A stretch of 64,000 nucleotides of DNA. Source: Erysipelotrichaceae bacterium (lineage in GTDB: Bacteria > Bacillota_I > Bacilli_A > Erysipelotrichales > Erysipelotrichaceae). Under the pieces are notes generated by a model. The model was given only the letters and a program-made list of their open reading frames with translations. It did no database searches and was not told the DNA's origin. Location: NCBI GenBank assembly GCA_017432005.1, contig JAFRKA010000016.1:81380-145379 (forward strand), read 5' to 3'. Positions 1-8,915 of this stretch are shown here, in pieces (position 1 is the stretch's first letter; each line of letters begins with the position of its first letter). Position numbers and translations under genes: made by a program.

Positions 1-1232
1 AAAAATATGCCGCTGAGGAAAAAGAGAAACAGACTGTAAAAGAAGAATACAAAGAAGACCGTGAAGTGCGGATCATCGGCAAGAAGGAAGCACCGGAGAC
101 GAGGGATGCTTCTTTGCCGGTCGAAGGTATCGTCACGGTCATGGAAGACGGCTACGGTTTCATCCGCGGCAAAAACTTTGAGACCGGTGATGACAACGTC
201 TTCGTCTCTCCGACTTTCGTCAAGAAATTCCGTCTGCGTACCGGCGATCACATCATCGGCAAGAAAAGAGAAGCCAAAGACAATGAGCGCTACGGAGCTC
301 TGATCTATATCGACAAGATAAACTATCTGGATACGGAGATGATCAGATCGAGAGTATCTTTTGAAGATCTGACACCGGTCTTTCCTGATGAAAGGATCAT
401 CCTGGAAAGGCCAGGTGAGTCACTGTCGATGAGAGTCATGGACCTGATCACGCCTATCGGCAAAGGCCAGCGCGGACTCATCGTCTCTCCGCCTAAGGCC
501 GGTAAAACGACGATCTTAAAAGATATCGCTTTATCGATATTGAGGAACGATCCCAAGGCTCATCTGATCATCTTACTGATCGATGAAAGACCGGAGGAAG
601 TCACGGATATCAGAGAGATCGTCAAAGGCGAGAACGTCATGATCGTCTATTCGACTTTTGACGAACAGCCTTCCAAACACAAATATGTCTCCGAGATGAC
701 GATCGAACATGCGAAGAGGATGGTGGAAGCCGGTGAGGATGTCTATATCCTGCTGGATTCGATCACAAGACTTTCAAGAGCCTACAACCTCACGGAAGCA
801 TCTTCCGGCAAGACGTTATCCGGAGGACTTGATCCCAATGCGTTATACATGCCTAAGCGATTCTTCGGTGCGGCCCGCAAGACCAGAGAAAGAGGATCGC
901 TGACGATCCTGGCGACAGCACTGGTCGATACCGGTTCCAAGATGGATGATGTCATCTATGAGGAATTCAAGGGTACAGGAAATATGGAACTCATCCTGTC
1001 CAGAAAACTGCAGGAGAGAAGACTGTTCCCGGCGATCGATATCGCCAAGTCCGGGACCAGAAGGGAAGATCTGCTTCTCAGCAAAGAGGAACAGATCGCC
1101 GTCAATATCATCAGAAGAGATCTAATGAACTACTACCGTGACGATTCGATCGACGGACTGATCGATCTGTTTGTCAGGACGAAAGATAATGAAGCACTGG
1201 TGAAGGCGATCATCAGAAATCAGAGTACTTAA
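1..1232 (+). CDS. rho: Transcription termination factor Rho (5' end outside window)
   Basis: Hexameric RNA helicase that ends transcription at untranslated, C-rich RNA. The frame is open to the first base, with a Lys/Glu-rich stretch before the first possible start (GTG at 66), so the gene begins upstream. Visible parts are the cold-shock RNA-binding fold with GYGFIR near base 150, the Walker A motif PPKAGKTT near base 490, the Walker B region [12 protein letters not shown] near base 570, and the R-loop/Q-loop segment [12 protein letters not shown] near base 755. The C-terminal [20 protein letters not shown] block is typical. The length of the visible part matches a complete Rho core. A strong hairpin terminator follows directly. 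Confidence 0.97.
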   Translation, partial: KYAAEEKEKQTVKEEYKEDREVRIIGKKEAPETRDASLPVEGIVTVMEDGYGFIRGKNFETGDDNVFVSPTFVKKFRLRTGDHIIGKKREAKDNERYGALIYIDKINYLDTEMIRSRVSFEDLTPVFPDERIILERPGESLSMRVMDLITPIGKGQRGLIVSPPKAGKTTILKDIALSILRNDPKAHLIILLIDERPEEVTDIREIVKGENVMIVYSTFDEQPSKHKYVSEMTIEHAKRMVEAGEDVYILLDSITRLSRAYNLTEASSGKTLSGGLDPNALYMPKRFFGAARKTRERGSLTILATALVDTGSKMDDVIYEEFKGTGNMELILSRKLQERRLFPAIDIAKSGTRREDLLLSKEEQIAVNIIRRDLMNYYRDDSIDGLIDLFVRTKDNEALVKAIIRNQST

Positions 1233-1242
1233 AAATGACGGA

Positions 1243-1266
1243 GGGCTTCCACCCGGAAGCCCTTTG
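1243..1266 (+). terminator. Intrinsic terminator of rho
   Basis: GGGCTTCC pairs with GGAAGCCC around the four-base loop ACCC and is followed by TTT. It lies 11 bases after the rho stop codon. Confidence 0.85.
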
Positions 1267-1367
1267 CCAAAAATGATTATCGTTTCGAAGCCGCAAGATG
1301 GCTTACAGCTTCATTCCTGACTTAATTATAAAATATTAAGCAGCGCTTGTGAACAGGTCGTGCGTGT

Positions 1368-2888
1368 CTAGAGCACGACTTTTATATTTTCTTTTTCTTC
1401 AAAATCGATGAAGTCTTTTTCTTTGATATATTCCATCACGATATCCGGAATGCTGCGGTCAAATTCTTTGACTGTTTCCGCATCCTTGAACATATCATAA
1501 CCGCCGTTTCCGTTTGCCCTGAAAGAACTCATGGCGATCGTGAATTCATCTTCATCGTTTACAGGTTCACCGTTCCTGGTGAGCTCAGTTATTCTTTCAC
1601 CGAGCGGATCAGATACTTTGATCGTGTATTCAATGCCGTCTACCATGTCGTAGTTCTGATACAGGCGGACCGGTGTTTCAAAGCGCGGATTGATGATGAT
1701 CTTTCCGTCTTTAGCCATCCAGAATTCAGCAGTCTTCTCCAGATATTCCTTCAGGATCTTGCCGTTGATCTTCTTGACGATCAGCGGATCAGCGAAGAAG
1801 AAGGTATTCATAAGGGAACGCAGCGTGATCTGTTTATCAAGACCGCGGACACCTTCATGTAAGGAAGTGGCGGCAAGATCGGCACCGCTGACTTCGACCA
1901 GGATCTTGTTTATGAGTGTCACCAGCTGGCTTTTCTGCAGGTGAGCTTTATACTCGTCTCTGATGATCAGGTTGTGTTCGGTACGGCCTAATGGTGTATC
2001 CAGCCATTTGCGGACTTCATCTTCTTCTTTCTTACAGATGTTCATGACATCGTTATCTGGATCTTTATCGGCCGGTATCAGCGAAGGTGTCGTTTCACCT
2101 GTCTGTGTATCGATCTCGATCGAAGCGAGGTAAGAGCCGTTGGCTGCCGGCATCGTGTAGGCAACACCGTCAAGTTTGCCGCACATGGTCCGGTGCTGAT
2201 GACCGGTCATGATCGCGCTCAGACCGCTGATCTGTCTGCACATATGGTAGGCTTCATTTTCGCCAACGCCTCCTTCAAGGGGTTCACCGGTCTCAGGATC
2301 GTTTTCAAAGCCGCCGTGATAGATACAGACGACATAGTCGGCTGCGATCTCCTCCTTGAGTTTTTGGACCAGTTTCTGCGCTGTCTCAAAGGCATCGGTG
2401 AAAGAGAAATGGATGAGCTTATCGTGTGCTATCTGGTTTGAAACGCATTGTGAGGTCAGACCGAAGAGCGCCAGTTTCTTGCCTTCGATCGTCTTTATGA
2501 CATATTCCGGACCGAGCAGCTGTCCGCGATAGAAAAAGTTGGCACACAGGCAGATCGCTCCGGTCGCATTAAGATGACGAAGCAGCGTTTCTTCACCGTA
2601 TTCAAAGTCGTGATTGCCGGGAACGACATAGTCATAACGGATCTTTTTCATGACGGAAGAGATCGGGCAGAGCTCATCCTGTCGGGTACTGAAATGGTAT
2701 CTGGTGAAGGCTGATCCCGCGATCGTATCACCGTTGTCGATGATGATCGTATCATCATCACGGAGCGAATCGATCAGGGTCTTCAGCTTGGCAAAGCCTT
2801 CTTCGGCTTTTTCATTATCGCTGTAACGGTAAGGAAAAACGATACCGTGGATATCGGACGTGGAAAGGATCCTTATCTTGGTAATCAT
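1368..2888 (-). CDS. Cytoplasmic bifunctional metallophosphatase/5'-nucleotidase (UshA-like)
   Basis: Predicted two-metal phosphoesterase that dephosphorylates nucleotides or cyclic nucleotides. The N-terminal calcineurin-like domain shows SDIHG (residues 10-14), DNGDTIAGS, VPGNHDFEYG and GHQHR, the usual metal ligands in order. The second half is a 5'-nucleotidase C-terminal domain with AMSSFRANGNGGYD near the end. No signal peptide or lipobox is present, unlike the second family member at 22352-24001, so this copy should act inside the cell. An AGGGGG ribosome binding site lies a few bases before the ATG. It is transcribed divergently from the aldo/keto reductase gene. Confidence 0.88.
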   Translation of the reverse strand: MITKIRILSTSDIHGIVFPYRYSDNEKAEEGFAKLKTLIDSLRDDDTIIIDNGDTIAGSAFTRYHFSTRQDELCPISSVMKKIRYDYVVPGNHDFEYGEETLLRHLNATGAICLCANFFYRGQLLGPEYVIKTIEGKKLALFGLTSQCVSNQIAHDKLIHFSFTDAFETAQKLVQKLKEEIAADYVVCIYHGGFENDPETGEPLEGGVGENEAYHMCRQISGLSAIMTGHQHRTMCGKLDGVAYTMPAANGSYLASIEIDTQTGETTPSLIPADKDPDNDVMNICKKEEDEVRKWLDTPLGRTEHNLIIRDEYKAHLQKSQLVTLINKILVEVSGADLAATSLHEGVRGLDKQITLRSLMNTFFFADPLIVKKINGKILKEYLEKTAEFWMAKDGKIIINPRFETPVRLYQNYDMVDGIEYTIKVSDPLGERITELTRNGEPVNDEDEFTIAMSSFRANGNGGYDMFKDAETVKEFDRSIPDIVMEYIKEKDFIDFEEKENIKVVL

Positions 2889-3004
2889 AAATGCGTCCCC
2901 CTGTGTTCTATATGTTATTATATGAACAGAAACGTAAAAACGTAAAGGAAAGATAATAGACAGTTCTGTACAGCTGTGATCAGCTGACAGAGAAAGGAAC
3001 AGAC

Positions 3005-4141
3005 ATGGATTTCAGACCCGTTAAAAAACTGGGCTTCGGCCTGATGAGACTGCCTTTGACAGATCCAAATGACTCTTCTTCGATCGATATCGAAGAACTC
3101 AAGAGGATGGTCGATCTGTTTATGGAAAGAGGATTCACTTATTTCGATACAGCGTGGATGTACAACGGCTTTAAAAGTGAGAACGCCGCCAAGGAAGCAC
3201 TGGTAGACCGCTATCCGCGTGAAAGCTTCACGCTGACGACGAAGCTGCATTCCGCTTTCATTGAAACAAAGGAAGATTGCGACAAGGTCTTCAACGAACA
3301 GCTGGCAAAGACCGGTGCCGGATACTTTGATTACTATCTGATCCACGGCATCGAAGGGGATATGTTGCAGAAATATGAAGATCTGGATTGTTTTACCTGG
3401 CTTTTGGATAAGAAGAAAGAGGGACTGGTCAGACACTGCGGTTTCTCGTTCCACGATTCACCGGAACTGCTGGATAAGATCCTGACTGATCATCCGGAAA
3501 TGGAATTCGTCCAGCTGCAGATCAATTATCTGGATTGGGACAGTGAATGGATCAGATCGAGAAGATGTTACGAAACAGCCGTAAAACATAATAAGCCGGT
3601 TATCGTCATGGAACCGGTAAAAGGCGGAACACTGGCGAAGATCGTTCCGGATGCGGAGAAAGTCTTTAAAGATTATGATCAAAACAAGTCTTTACCGAGC
3701 TGGGCGATCAGATTCGCCGCCAGCCTGGATAATGTCATGGTGGTGCTTTCCGGCATGAGCAATCTTGCCCAGGTCGAAGACAATACGTCATTCATGCAGG
3801 AATTCGTGCCTTTGACTGAAGAAGAGAAGCAGATGTGCTTCAAAGTGGCAGAGATCATCAACTCCAAGGAAGCGATCGCCTGCACAGGCTGTCACTATTG
3901 TACGGAAGGCTGCCCGATGAACATCTGTATCCCGGATTATTTCTCGCTGTACAACGAAGACATGCGTGAACATCTGGAAGAGAAGGGCTGGACGATCAAT
4001 TTCTCCAACTATGAGACTTTGAACAAGAAGTTCGGCAAGGCATCCGACTGTATCCAGTGCGGACAGTGTGAAGGTGTCTGCCCTCAGCATCTTTCGATCA
4101 TTGATTATCTCAAGGATGTCGCCAAGCACTTTGAACACTGA
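3005..4141 (+). CDS. Aldo/keto reductase with C-terminal 4Fe-4S domain
   Basis: Predicted NAD(P)H-dependent oxidoreductase of the iron-sulfur aldo/keto reductase group (COG1453 type). The TIM-barrel part contains FDTAWMY near residue 49 (catalytic Asp and Tyr) and the active-site LIHG. The last 90 residues add a ferredoxin-like module with CTGCHYCTEGCPMNIC and CIQCGQCEGVCP, enough for two 4Fe-4S clusters. An AAAGGA site precedes the ATG. The gene is followed after two bases by a 77-residue unknown protein and then a phosphatase, apparently one operon. The substrate is unknown; the clusters suggest an electron-transfer role in an anaerobe. Confidence 0.88.
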   Translation: MDFRPVKKLGFGLMRLPLTDPNDSSSIDIEELKRMVDLFMERGFTYFDTAWMYNGFKSENAAKEALVDRYPRESFTLTTKLHSAFIETKEDCDKVFNEQLAKTGAGYFDYYLIHGIEGDMLQKYEDLDCFTWLLDKKKEGLVRHCGFSFHDSPELLDKILTDHPEMEFVQLQINYLDWDSEWIRSRRCYETAVKHNKPVIVMEPVKGGTLAKIVPDAEKVFKDYDQNKSLPSWAIRFAASLDNVMVVLSGMSNLAQVEDNTSFMQEFVPLTEEEKQMCFKVAEIINSKEAIACTGCHYCTEGCPMNICIPDYFSLYNEDMREHLEEKGWTINFSNYETLNKKFGKASDCIQCGQCEGVCPQHLSIIDYLKDVAKHFEH

Positions 4142-4143
4142 TA

Positions 4144-4377
4144 ATGAAATATAAGATCAAGGATAAAGAGCTTGTCTGGGATGAAGATCTCTCTGACAAC
4201 AATCTTTATATCGAAGGTCTCTGGAACATGAAAGAGACCGTGGGGCATGACGAGTGCTGTGTGCTGCTGAGGATGATCGATGATGATTCATTCTATTTCG
4301 CGACATACAACGGAATGGGCTATACGATGAAACTGGAAGAAGAACTGAAGTGTATAAAGAAACAGATGACCAGATAG
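4144..4377 (+). CDS. Small hypothetical protein (77 aa)
   Basis: I do not recognise this protein. It is acidic, rich in Asp and Glu, soluble by appearance, with two adjacent cysteines in HDECCVLLR and an aromatic segment FYFATYNGMGYTM. The ATG lies two bases after the upstream TGA, so translation is probably coupled to the aldo/keto reductase. The phosphatase gene starts 12 bases downstream. Position and codon use support a real gene; function is open. Confidence 0.6.
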   Translation: MKYKIKDKELVWDEDLSDNNLYIEGLWNMKETVGHDECCVLLRMIDDDSFYFATYNGMGYTMKLEEELKCIKKQMTR

Positions 4378-4389
4378 AAAAGAGAATAT

Positions 4390-5163
4390 ATGAGGATAGA
4401 TGAAAGATTTGATGATACGCTGAATTTCCGCGATATGGGCGGGCTTGAATGTAATGACGGCCGTCATATCAGGAAGGGTCTGTTTTACCGCGGAGCCGGT
4501 CTGTTTTACTTCAGTGAAGAAGAACTGAAAGAGTTTGAAAAACTCGGTATCCATACCATCATGGATCTCAGGAGCGGTATCGAGATCGAGAAAGAACCTG
4601 ATCCCAGGATCGAAGGAGCCGATTATATCGAACACAGCGGTCTCGTGGTGAAGGGTTCACAACAGATCGACTGGTCACCTAAGGGGATGAAGAAGATCGG
4701 CGGTGAAGCAGATGAACAGATCGCAAAGATCAGCCACTACTACACGCTGATCGCTTTTAACAACGAAGCCTTCAGGCTGATGGTCAACGAGATTATAAAC
4801 GATAGATTACCGATCTATCTGCACTGTGCTACCGGCAAGGACCGGACCGGTTTTGCGGCCGCAGTCGTGGGGATGCTTCTGAATGTCAAAGAAGAGGAGA
4901 TGAAGAAGGATTATCTTCTCAGCAACGTCTTCCGCAAAAGAGTCATCGACAAAAATCTGGAAGAGGTCAAAGACATCGCCGTCGAACATCCGGAGATCAA
5001 TTTCCTCATTGAGCTGCAGGACGGCGTCAGGGAAGAGATCTTTGATGTCTTCATCGATTCGGTAAGAAAAAAATACGCTTCTTTCGATGAATATATCATG
5101 AAAGAATACGGTATTTCGGCTGAAAAACTGGCTGAGATCAGGGACAGATATCTGGAAAAATGA
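4390..5163 (+). CDS. Tyrosine-protein phosphatase, Y_phosphatase3 family
   Basis: Predicted protein-tyrosine or phosphoinositide-type phosphatase. The signature HCATGKDRTG at residues 145-154 supplies the nucleophile Cys146 and phosphate-binding Arg152. The N-terminal NFRDMGGL and MDLRSGIEIE (near residue 58) are typical of this family of about 250 residues. There is no signal peptide, so it acts in the cytoplasm. It is the last gene of the aldo/keto reductase operon and is followed by a hairpin terminator. Confidence 0.9.
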   Translation: MRIDERFDDTLNFRDMGGLECNDGRHIRKGLFYRGAGLFYFSEEELKEFEKLGIHTIMDLRSGIEIEKEPDPRIEGADYIEHSGLVVKGSQQIDWSPKGMKKIGGEADEQIAKISHYYTLIAFNNEAFRLMVNEIINDRLPIYLHCATGKDRTGFAAAVVGMLLNVKEEEMKKDYLLSNVFRKRVIDKNLEEVKDIAVEHPEINFLIELQDGVREEIFDVFIDSVRKKYASFDEYIMKEYGISAEKLAEIRDRYLEK

Positions 5164-5219
5164 GATTATGTGATCATTTCTTCCGGTAAGGTGAAAATAA
5201 TCGAAAAATAGTGCCAAAA

Positions 5220-5254
5220 AACGCTCTGAAGGTGTATCCACAGAGCGTTATTTC
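5220..5254 (+). terminator. Terminator after the phosphatase operon
   Basis: AACGCTCTG pairs with CAGAGCGTT over a 12-base loop, followed by ATTTCT. It separates the phosphatase operon from the phn-type transporter. Confidence 0.65.
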
Positions 5255-5313
5255 TGGTAGTATTATTATGTGCTGATCAAACAGCACGACTACAAATATA
5301 GAAGGAGAGAAAA

Positions 5314-6414
5314 ATGAAAAAACTATTTACGATCCTGCTTGCTGTATTATTAGTCTTCGGTCTTACTGCCTGCAACAATGGCGGCGGAAATGAACCGGAA
5401 ACAGTAGACGACAAGCACCTGGAAAACCTGTCTATCGCATTCGTTCCTTCAAAGCCAGCTGATGCGATCCTCGAAGCTGCTGAACCTCTGAAGCAGATGC
5501 TGATCGACAAGCTTGCTGAAAAAGGTTATACCGTTGACAATGTAGACATTTCAGTCGGTACTGACTTCGCTACAGTCGGTGAAGGTATGATCTCCGGAAC
5601 CATCGATATCGGTTTCCTTAACTCAAGCACTTACGTTCTGTATCAGCCGGATGGCGTTGAACTGCTGCTCATTGCCTTACGTACAGGTGTCGGCGATGCC
5701 AATGGCCGTATCATCATGCCTGAAGAAGGAATCACTCCTTGGAACGAAGGTATCACTACTGACTCCGGTCTGGCTAATGGTTACTCAGGACTGGCATTTG
5801 TCAACATCGCTACCGAAAAGGGTAAAGAACTGTATGACAAGACTGTTGCCGGTACTCTGACCTGGGAAGACCTCGACAGCGCTTCTTGGGAGACTTCTTC
5901 CGTTACTTCCGGTTCAGGATATATTTATCCTTCTGTATGGCTCAACAACACATTTGGTGAGGGTGCCGGAAACGAAAAGAGAACGATCGCCAATCTGTCA
6001 AAAGTCGTTACTGACCGTTCTTACTCTGATATGATGGCTTCTCTGCTGACTGGCGGCTGCGATGTATTCGTAGGTTACGCTGACGTCAGAAAAGATGCTC
6101 AGTCACAGGAAAACTTCCTGGCTGCTTATGCTGACGAAGTTGCAGCCGGAACCTATGAGAATGTCTATGACATCATCAAGGTCATCGCTGTTTCTGACTT
6201 CATCATGAACGACTGTATCGCAGTTACCAATGAAGAGATCAACCCGAAGATGACTGCTGAGCTCAAGACAGCTTTACAGGAATCCTTCATGGAGATCATC
6301 GAAACTGATGAGGGTAAAGCTGCTGTCAAGCCTTATTCACACATCGGTTACGCGCTGGGCGACGATTCAGAATATGATTCTACAAGAGCCGCTGCAGCAT
6401 TATTTGCTGAGTAA
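5314..6414 (+). CDS. phnD: Phosphonate-type ABC transporter substrate-binding lipoprotein
   Basis: Membrane-anchored receptor that delivers an oxyanion-type substrate to the permease encoded downstream. The N terminus is a lipoprotein signal (hydrophobic LLAVLLVFGL, lipobox LTAC at residues 17-20). The mature part follows the PhnD fold, with AFVPSKPADAI, GTDFATVGEGM, a low-complexity SSVTSGSGYIYP loop and SDFIMNDCIAV. GGAGAG precedes the ATG. Length (366) is slightly above typical PhnD. No C-P lyase or phosphonatase genes lie in the window, so the substrate could be a phosphonate, phosphite or a related anion. A terminator hairpin separates it from phnC, which should allow an excess of receptor. 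Confidence 0.87.
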   Translation: MKKLFTILLAVLLVFGLTACNNGGGNEPETVDDKHLENLSIAFVPSKPADAILEAAEPLKQMLIDKLAEKGYTVDNVDISVGTDFATVGEGMISGTIDIGFLNSSTYVLYQPDGVELLLIALRTGVGDANGRIIMPEEGITPWNEGITTDSGLANGYSGLAFVNIATEKGKELYDKTVAGTLTWEDLDSASWETSSVTSGSGYIYPSVWLNNTFGEGAGNEKRTIANLSKVVTDRSYSDMMASLLTGGCDVFVGYADVRKDAQSQENFLAAYADEVAAGTYENVYDIIKVIAVSDFIMNDCIAVTNEEINPKMTAELKTALQESFMEIIETDEGKAAVKPYSHIGYALGDDSEYDSTRAAAALFAE

Positions 6415-6433
6415 TCAGTCTTAATTTACAGCT

Positions 6434-6467
6434 AAGGCGCATGTAATATGTTCATGCGCCTTTTTTT
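6434..6467 (+). terminator. Intercistronic terminator/attenuator between phnD and phnC
   Basis: AAGGCGCATG pairs with CATGCGCCTT over a nine-base loop and runs into seven Ts. Partial read-through would give more binding protein than transporter. Confidence 0.85.
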
Positions 6468-6488
6468 AAACTATAGGGGGATTTCGAT

Positions 6489-7268
6489 ATGATTAAGTTT
6501 GATCACGTTGATAAGGTATATGCCAACGGCACCAAAGCCTTAGACGACATAAATCTGGAGATCGAACAAGGAGAATTTGTAGCGATCATCGGTCTGTCCG
6601 GTGCCGGTAAATCCACACTGATCAGGACCATCAACAAGATGATCGATGTGACAAGCGGAACAGTCACCGTCAACGGTATCGACGTTTCGACCCTTAAGGG
6701 AAAAGCACTCAGAGAATTCAGAAGAAAGATCGGCATGGTGTTCCAGTCGTTCAACCTGGTATCCAAGACCACGGTCATCAACAACGTTCTGACCGCCAGA
6801 GTCGCCGATATGAATTTCTTCCGGACTCTTTTCGGTCTGTTCTCGAAAGAGGACAAGATCTTCGCTCTTGAAGCACTTGACAAGGTAGGCATCCTTGATA
6901 AGGCCTACATCAGAGCCGATCAGCTTTCCGGCGGACAGCAGCAGCGTGTTGCCCTGGCAAGGACGCTGGCGCAGAATCCGGAGATCATCCTGGCGGATGA
7001 ACCTGTTGCGGCACTGGACCCGGTCATGGCTGATGTCGTCATGACAGACTTCAAGAGGATCAACAAAGATATGAACATAACCGTTTTGATCAACATCCAC
7101 CATGTTGACCTGGCGTTACAATATGCAGACAGAGTAATAGGTATCCAGGCAGGCCAGATCGTCTATGACGGTCCGACTTCCAAAGTCACCAATGACGTCC
7201 TCAAGCACATTTATGGCCGTGAACTGACTGATGACGACCTGATGAAGGAGAACAAGAATGCTGGATGA
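6489..7268 (+). CDS. phnC: Phosphonate-type ABC transporter ATP-binding protein
   Basis: ATPase that powers the PhnE permeases. Walker A GLSGAGKST lies at residues 35-43, the signature LSGGQQQR at 146-153, Walker B IILADEP at about 166-172, and the switch histidine in INIHHVD. Length (259) is normal for PhnC. The start follows an AGGGGG site. Its stop overlaps the first permease gene by 11 bases, which indicates translational coupling. Confidence 0.93.
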   Translation: MIKFDHVDKVYANGTKALDDINLEIEQGEFVAIIGLSGAGKSTLIRTINKMIDVTSGTVTVNGIDVSTLKGKALREFRRKIGMVFQSFNLVSKTTVINNVLTARVADMNFFRTLFGLFSKEDKIFALEALDKVGILDKAYIRADQLSGGQQQRVALARTLAQNPEIILADEPVAALDPVMADVVMTDFKRINKDMNITVLINIHHVDLALQYADRVIGIQAGQIVYDGPTSKVTNDVLKHIYGRELTDDDLMKENKNAG

Positions 7269-8088
7269 TCTGTTACATATCTTTTATCCGCGGACATATA
7301 CACTCGGCAACGGCAAGCAGGTGAAGGAGAAGTTCAATCCGGCACCTTACATCGTCATTGCCGTCGTGCTCATTTCGCTGTATTTCATGAACATCTGTAA
7401 AGTCGACTGGCACAAGTTCTCTAAGAACATCGCCAACTTCTTTACGATGCTGGACCAGATGTTCCCGCCGCGCTGGGAATTCTGGCGTGAACTGAAGAAA
7501 CCGATGATCGATACGATGGCCATGTCCCTGCTGGGTACGGCTTTCGGTTCGATCCTGGCTCTGCCGACCAGTTTCTATGTTTCCAACAACTTTCATTTCA
7601 ATAAGACTTATCTTGGACTGCACCGCGGCATCATCGCCATCTTCAGGACGATCCCGACCCTGGTCATTGCCAAACTCTTATCAACAACGCTTGGTGTAGG
7701 TACGCTCGCCGGTACACTGGCGATCACGATCTTCACCTATACGATCGCGGTCAAGATGATGTACGAACAGATCGAGACGATCGATATGAAACCTTATGAA
7801 GCGATGGAATCGACCGGTGCAAACAGGATGCAGTCGATCATCTATTCGGCTTTTCCGCAGGTCAGAGGTTACTTCTGGTCTACGGTCCTCTATTGTTTTG
7901 AGACCAATGTCCGTTCAGCGGCCATCCTGGGTTATGTCGGAGCCGGCGGTATCGGTGTTCAGATCAATACCCAGCTCAACTGGCGTAAGTATGAGAATGC
8001 CGGCATGATCGTGCTGGTACTGGTCATCACCGTCGTCGTCATTGAATCGATCTCACGTGAAATCAGAAAGAAGCTGGTGCAGGGATGA
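7258..8088 (+). CDS. phnE: Phosphonate-type ABC transporter permease, first copy
   Basis: Inner-membrane subunit of the phn-type importer. It has about six membrane segments, beginning with YIVIAVVLISLYFMNI, and the cytoplasmic EAA loop near residue 180 (EAMESTGANRMQSIIYSAFPQ) that contacts PhnC. The C-terminal NVRSAAILGYVGAGGIG is characteristic of PhnE. An N-terminal 30-residue cytoplasmic extension precedes the first helix. It overlaps phnC by 11 bases and the second permease by four (ATGA). Confidence 0.9.
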   Translation: MLDDLLHIFYPRTYTLGNGKQVKEKFNPAPYIVIAVVLISLYFMNICKVDWHKFSKNIANFFTMLDQMFPPRWEFWRELKKPMIDTMAMSLLGTAFGSILALPTSFYVSNNFHFNKTYLGLHRGIIAIFRTIPTLVIAKLLSTTLGVGTLAGTLAITIFTYTIAVKMMYEQIETIDMKPYEAMESTGANRMQSIIYSAFPQVRGYFWSTVLYCFETNVRSAAILGYVGAGGIGVQINTQLNWRKYENAGMIVLVLVITVVVIESISREIRKKLVQG

Positions 8089-8906
8089 GTGAAAAGATAA
8101 CTGTTAAAACTCAGGCGAAGAAATTCCCGCCTGTCTGGCCGCGCTTTGCGATCGAACTGCTCGGCGTCATTCTGATCTATCTGCTGACCAAAGAGACTGT
8201 CGATTTCACCGGTCTCAATCAGCGAGGTCTGGCTATTGCCAAGCAGACCATCATCGGTCTGATGCATCCTTCCATGAAACTGATCCTTGATCCGTCAAGT
8301 GTCGGTCTCGGACATATGCTGCTGGAGACTCTGGCGATCGCTTTCCTTGGTACCGTCATCGGTATCATTCTGGCTTTGCCGCTGGCTTTTCTGTCCAGCC
8401 GCAATGTCGCTCCGGTCTGGATGACTTATATCTTCCTGACAATCATCTCTTTGATCAGAGCCTTCCCGGCTTTCATCTACGGTATCATGTTCGTCAAGGT
8501 CGTAGGTACAGGACCGTTTGCCGGTGTTCTGACCATGGCCATAAGTTCCGTAGGTATGCTTTCAAAGCTGCTGATCGAAGCGATCGAAGACATGGATCCT
8601 GGCATCGTTGAAGCTCTGGATGCAGCCGGCTGTTCACCTTTCGAGAAGATCAGATACGGCATCATACCGCAGCTCAGTTCCAATATCGTCTCGATCGTCA
8701 TCTACCGTCTGGATATCAATGTCAAGAACGCATCCATCCTGGGTGTCGTCGGTGCCGGCGGTATCGGTGCTTCACTTATCCATGCGATCGGACAGGGCAA
8801 CTGGCCGAATACCAGTGCCATGCTGCTGGGCCTGACGATCCTGGTCCTGATCCTGGAATACTTCTCTACCAAGCTGCGTAAGAAACTGTCGGTCGGAGAA
8901 TACTAG
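8085..8906 (+). CDS. phnE: Phosphonate-type ABC transporter permease, second copy
   Basis: Partner permease, related to the gene before it. It has about six membrane helices, an EAA-type loop (VEALDAAGCSPFEKIRYGIIPQ) near residue 178, and the PhnE hallmark NVKNASILGVVGAGGIG. The start ATGA overlaps the previous stop. Two different PhnE proteins in tandem suggest a heterodimeric channel, a known arrangement in Bacillota. Confidence 0.9.
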   Translation: MSEKITVKTQAKKFPPVWPRFAIELLGVILIYLLTKETVDFTGLNQRGLAIAKQTIIGLMHPSMKLILDPSSVGLGHMLLETLAIAFLGTVIGIILALPLAFLSSRNVAPVWMTYIFLTIISLIRAFPAFIYGIMFVKVVGTGPFAGVLTMAISSVGMLSKLLIEAIEDMDPGIVEALDAAGCSPFEKIRYGIIPQLSSNIVSIVIYRLDINVKNASILGVVGAGGIGASLIHAIGQGNWPNTSAMLLGLTILVLILEYFSTKLRKKLSVGEY

Positions 8907-8915
8907 GAGTCAGCT

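Noticed and set aside
1357..1384. Hairpin GTCGTGC/GCACGAC followed by TTTTA at the end of the first nucleotidase gene
   Set aside because: It overlaps the stop codon of the opposite-strand gene and has its T-run on the rho side, where a better terminator already exists.
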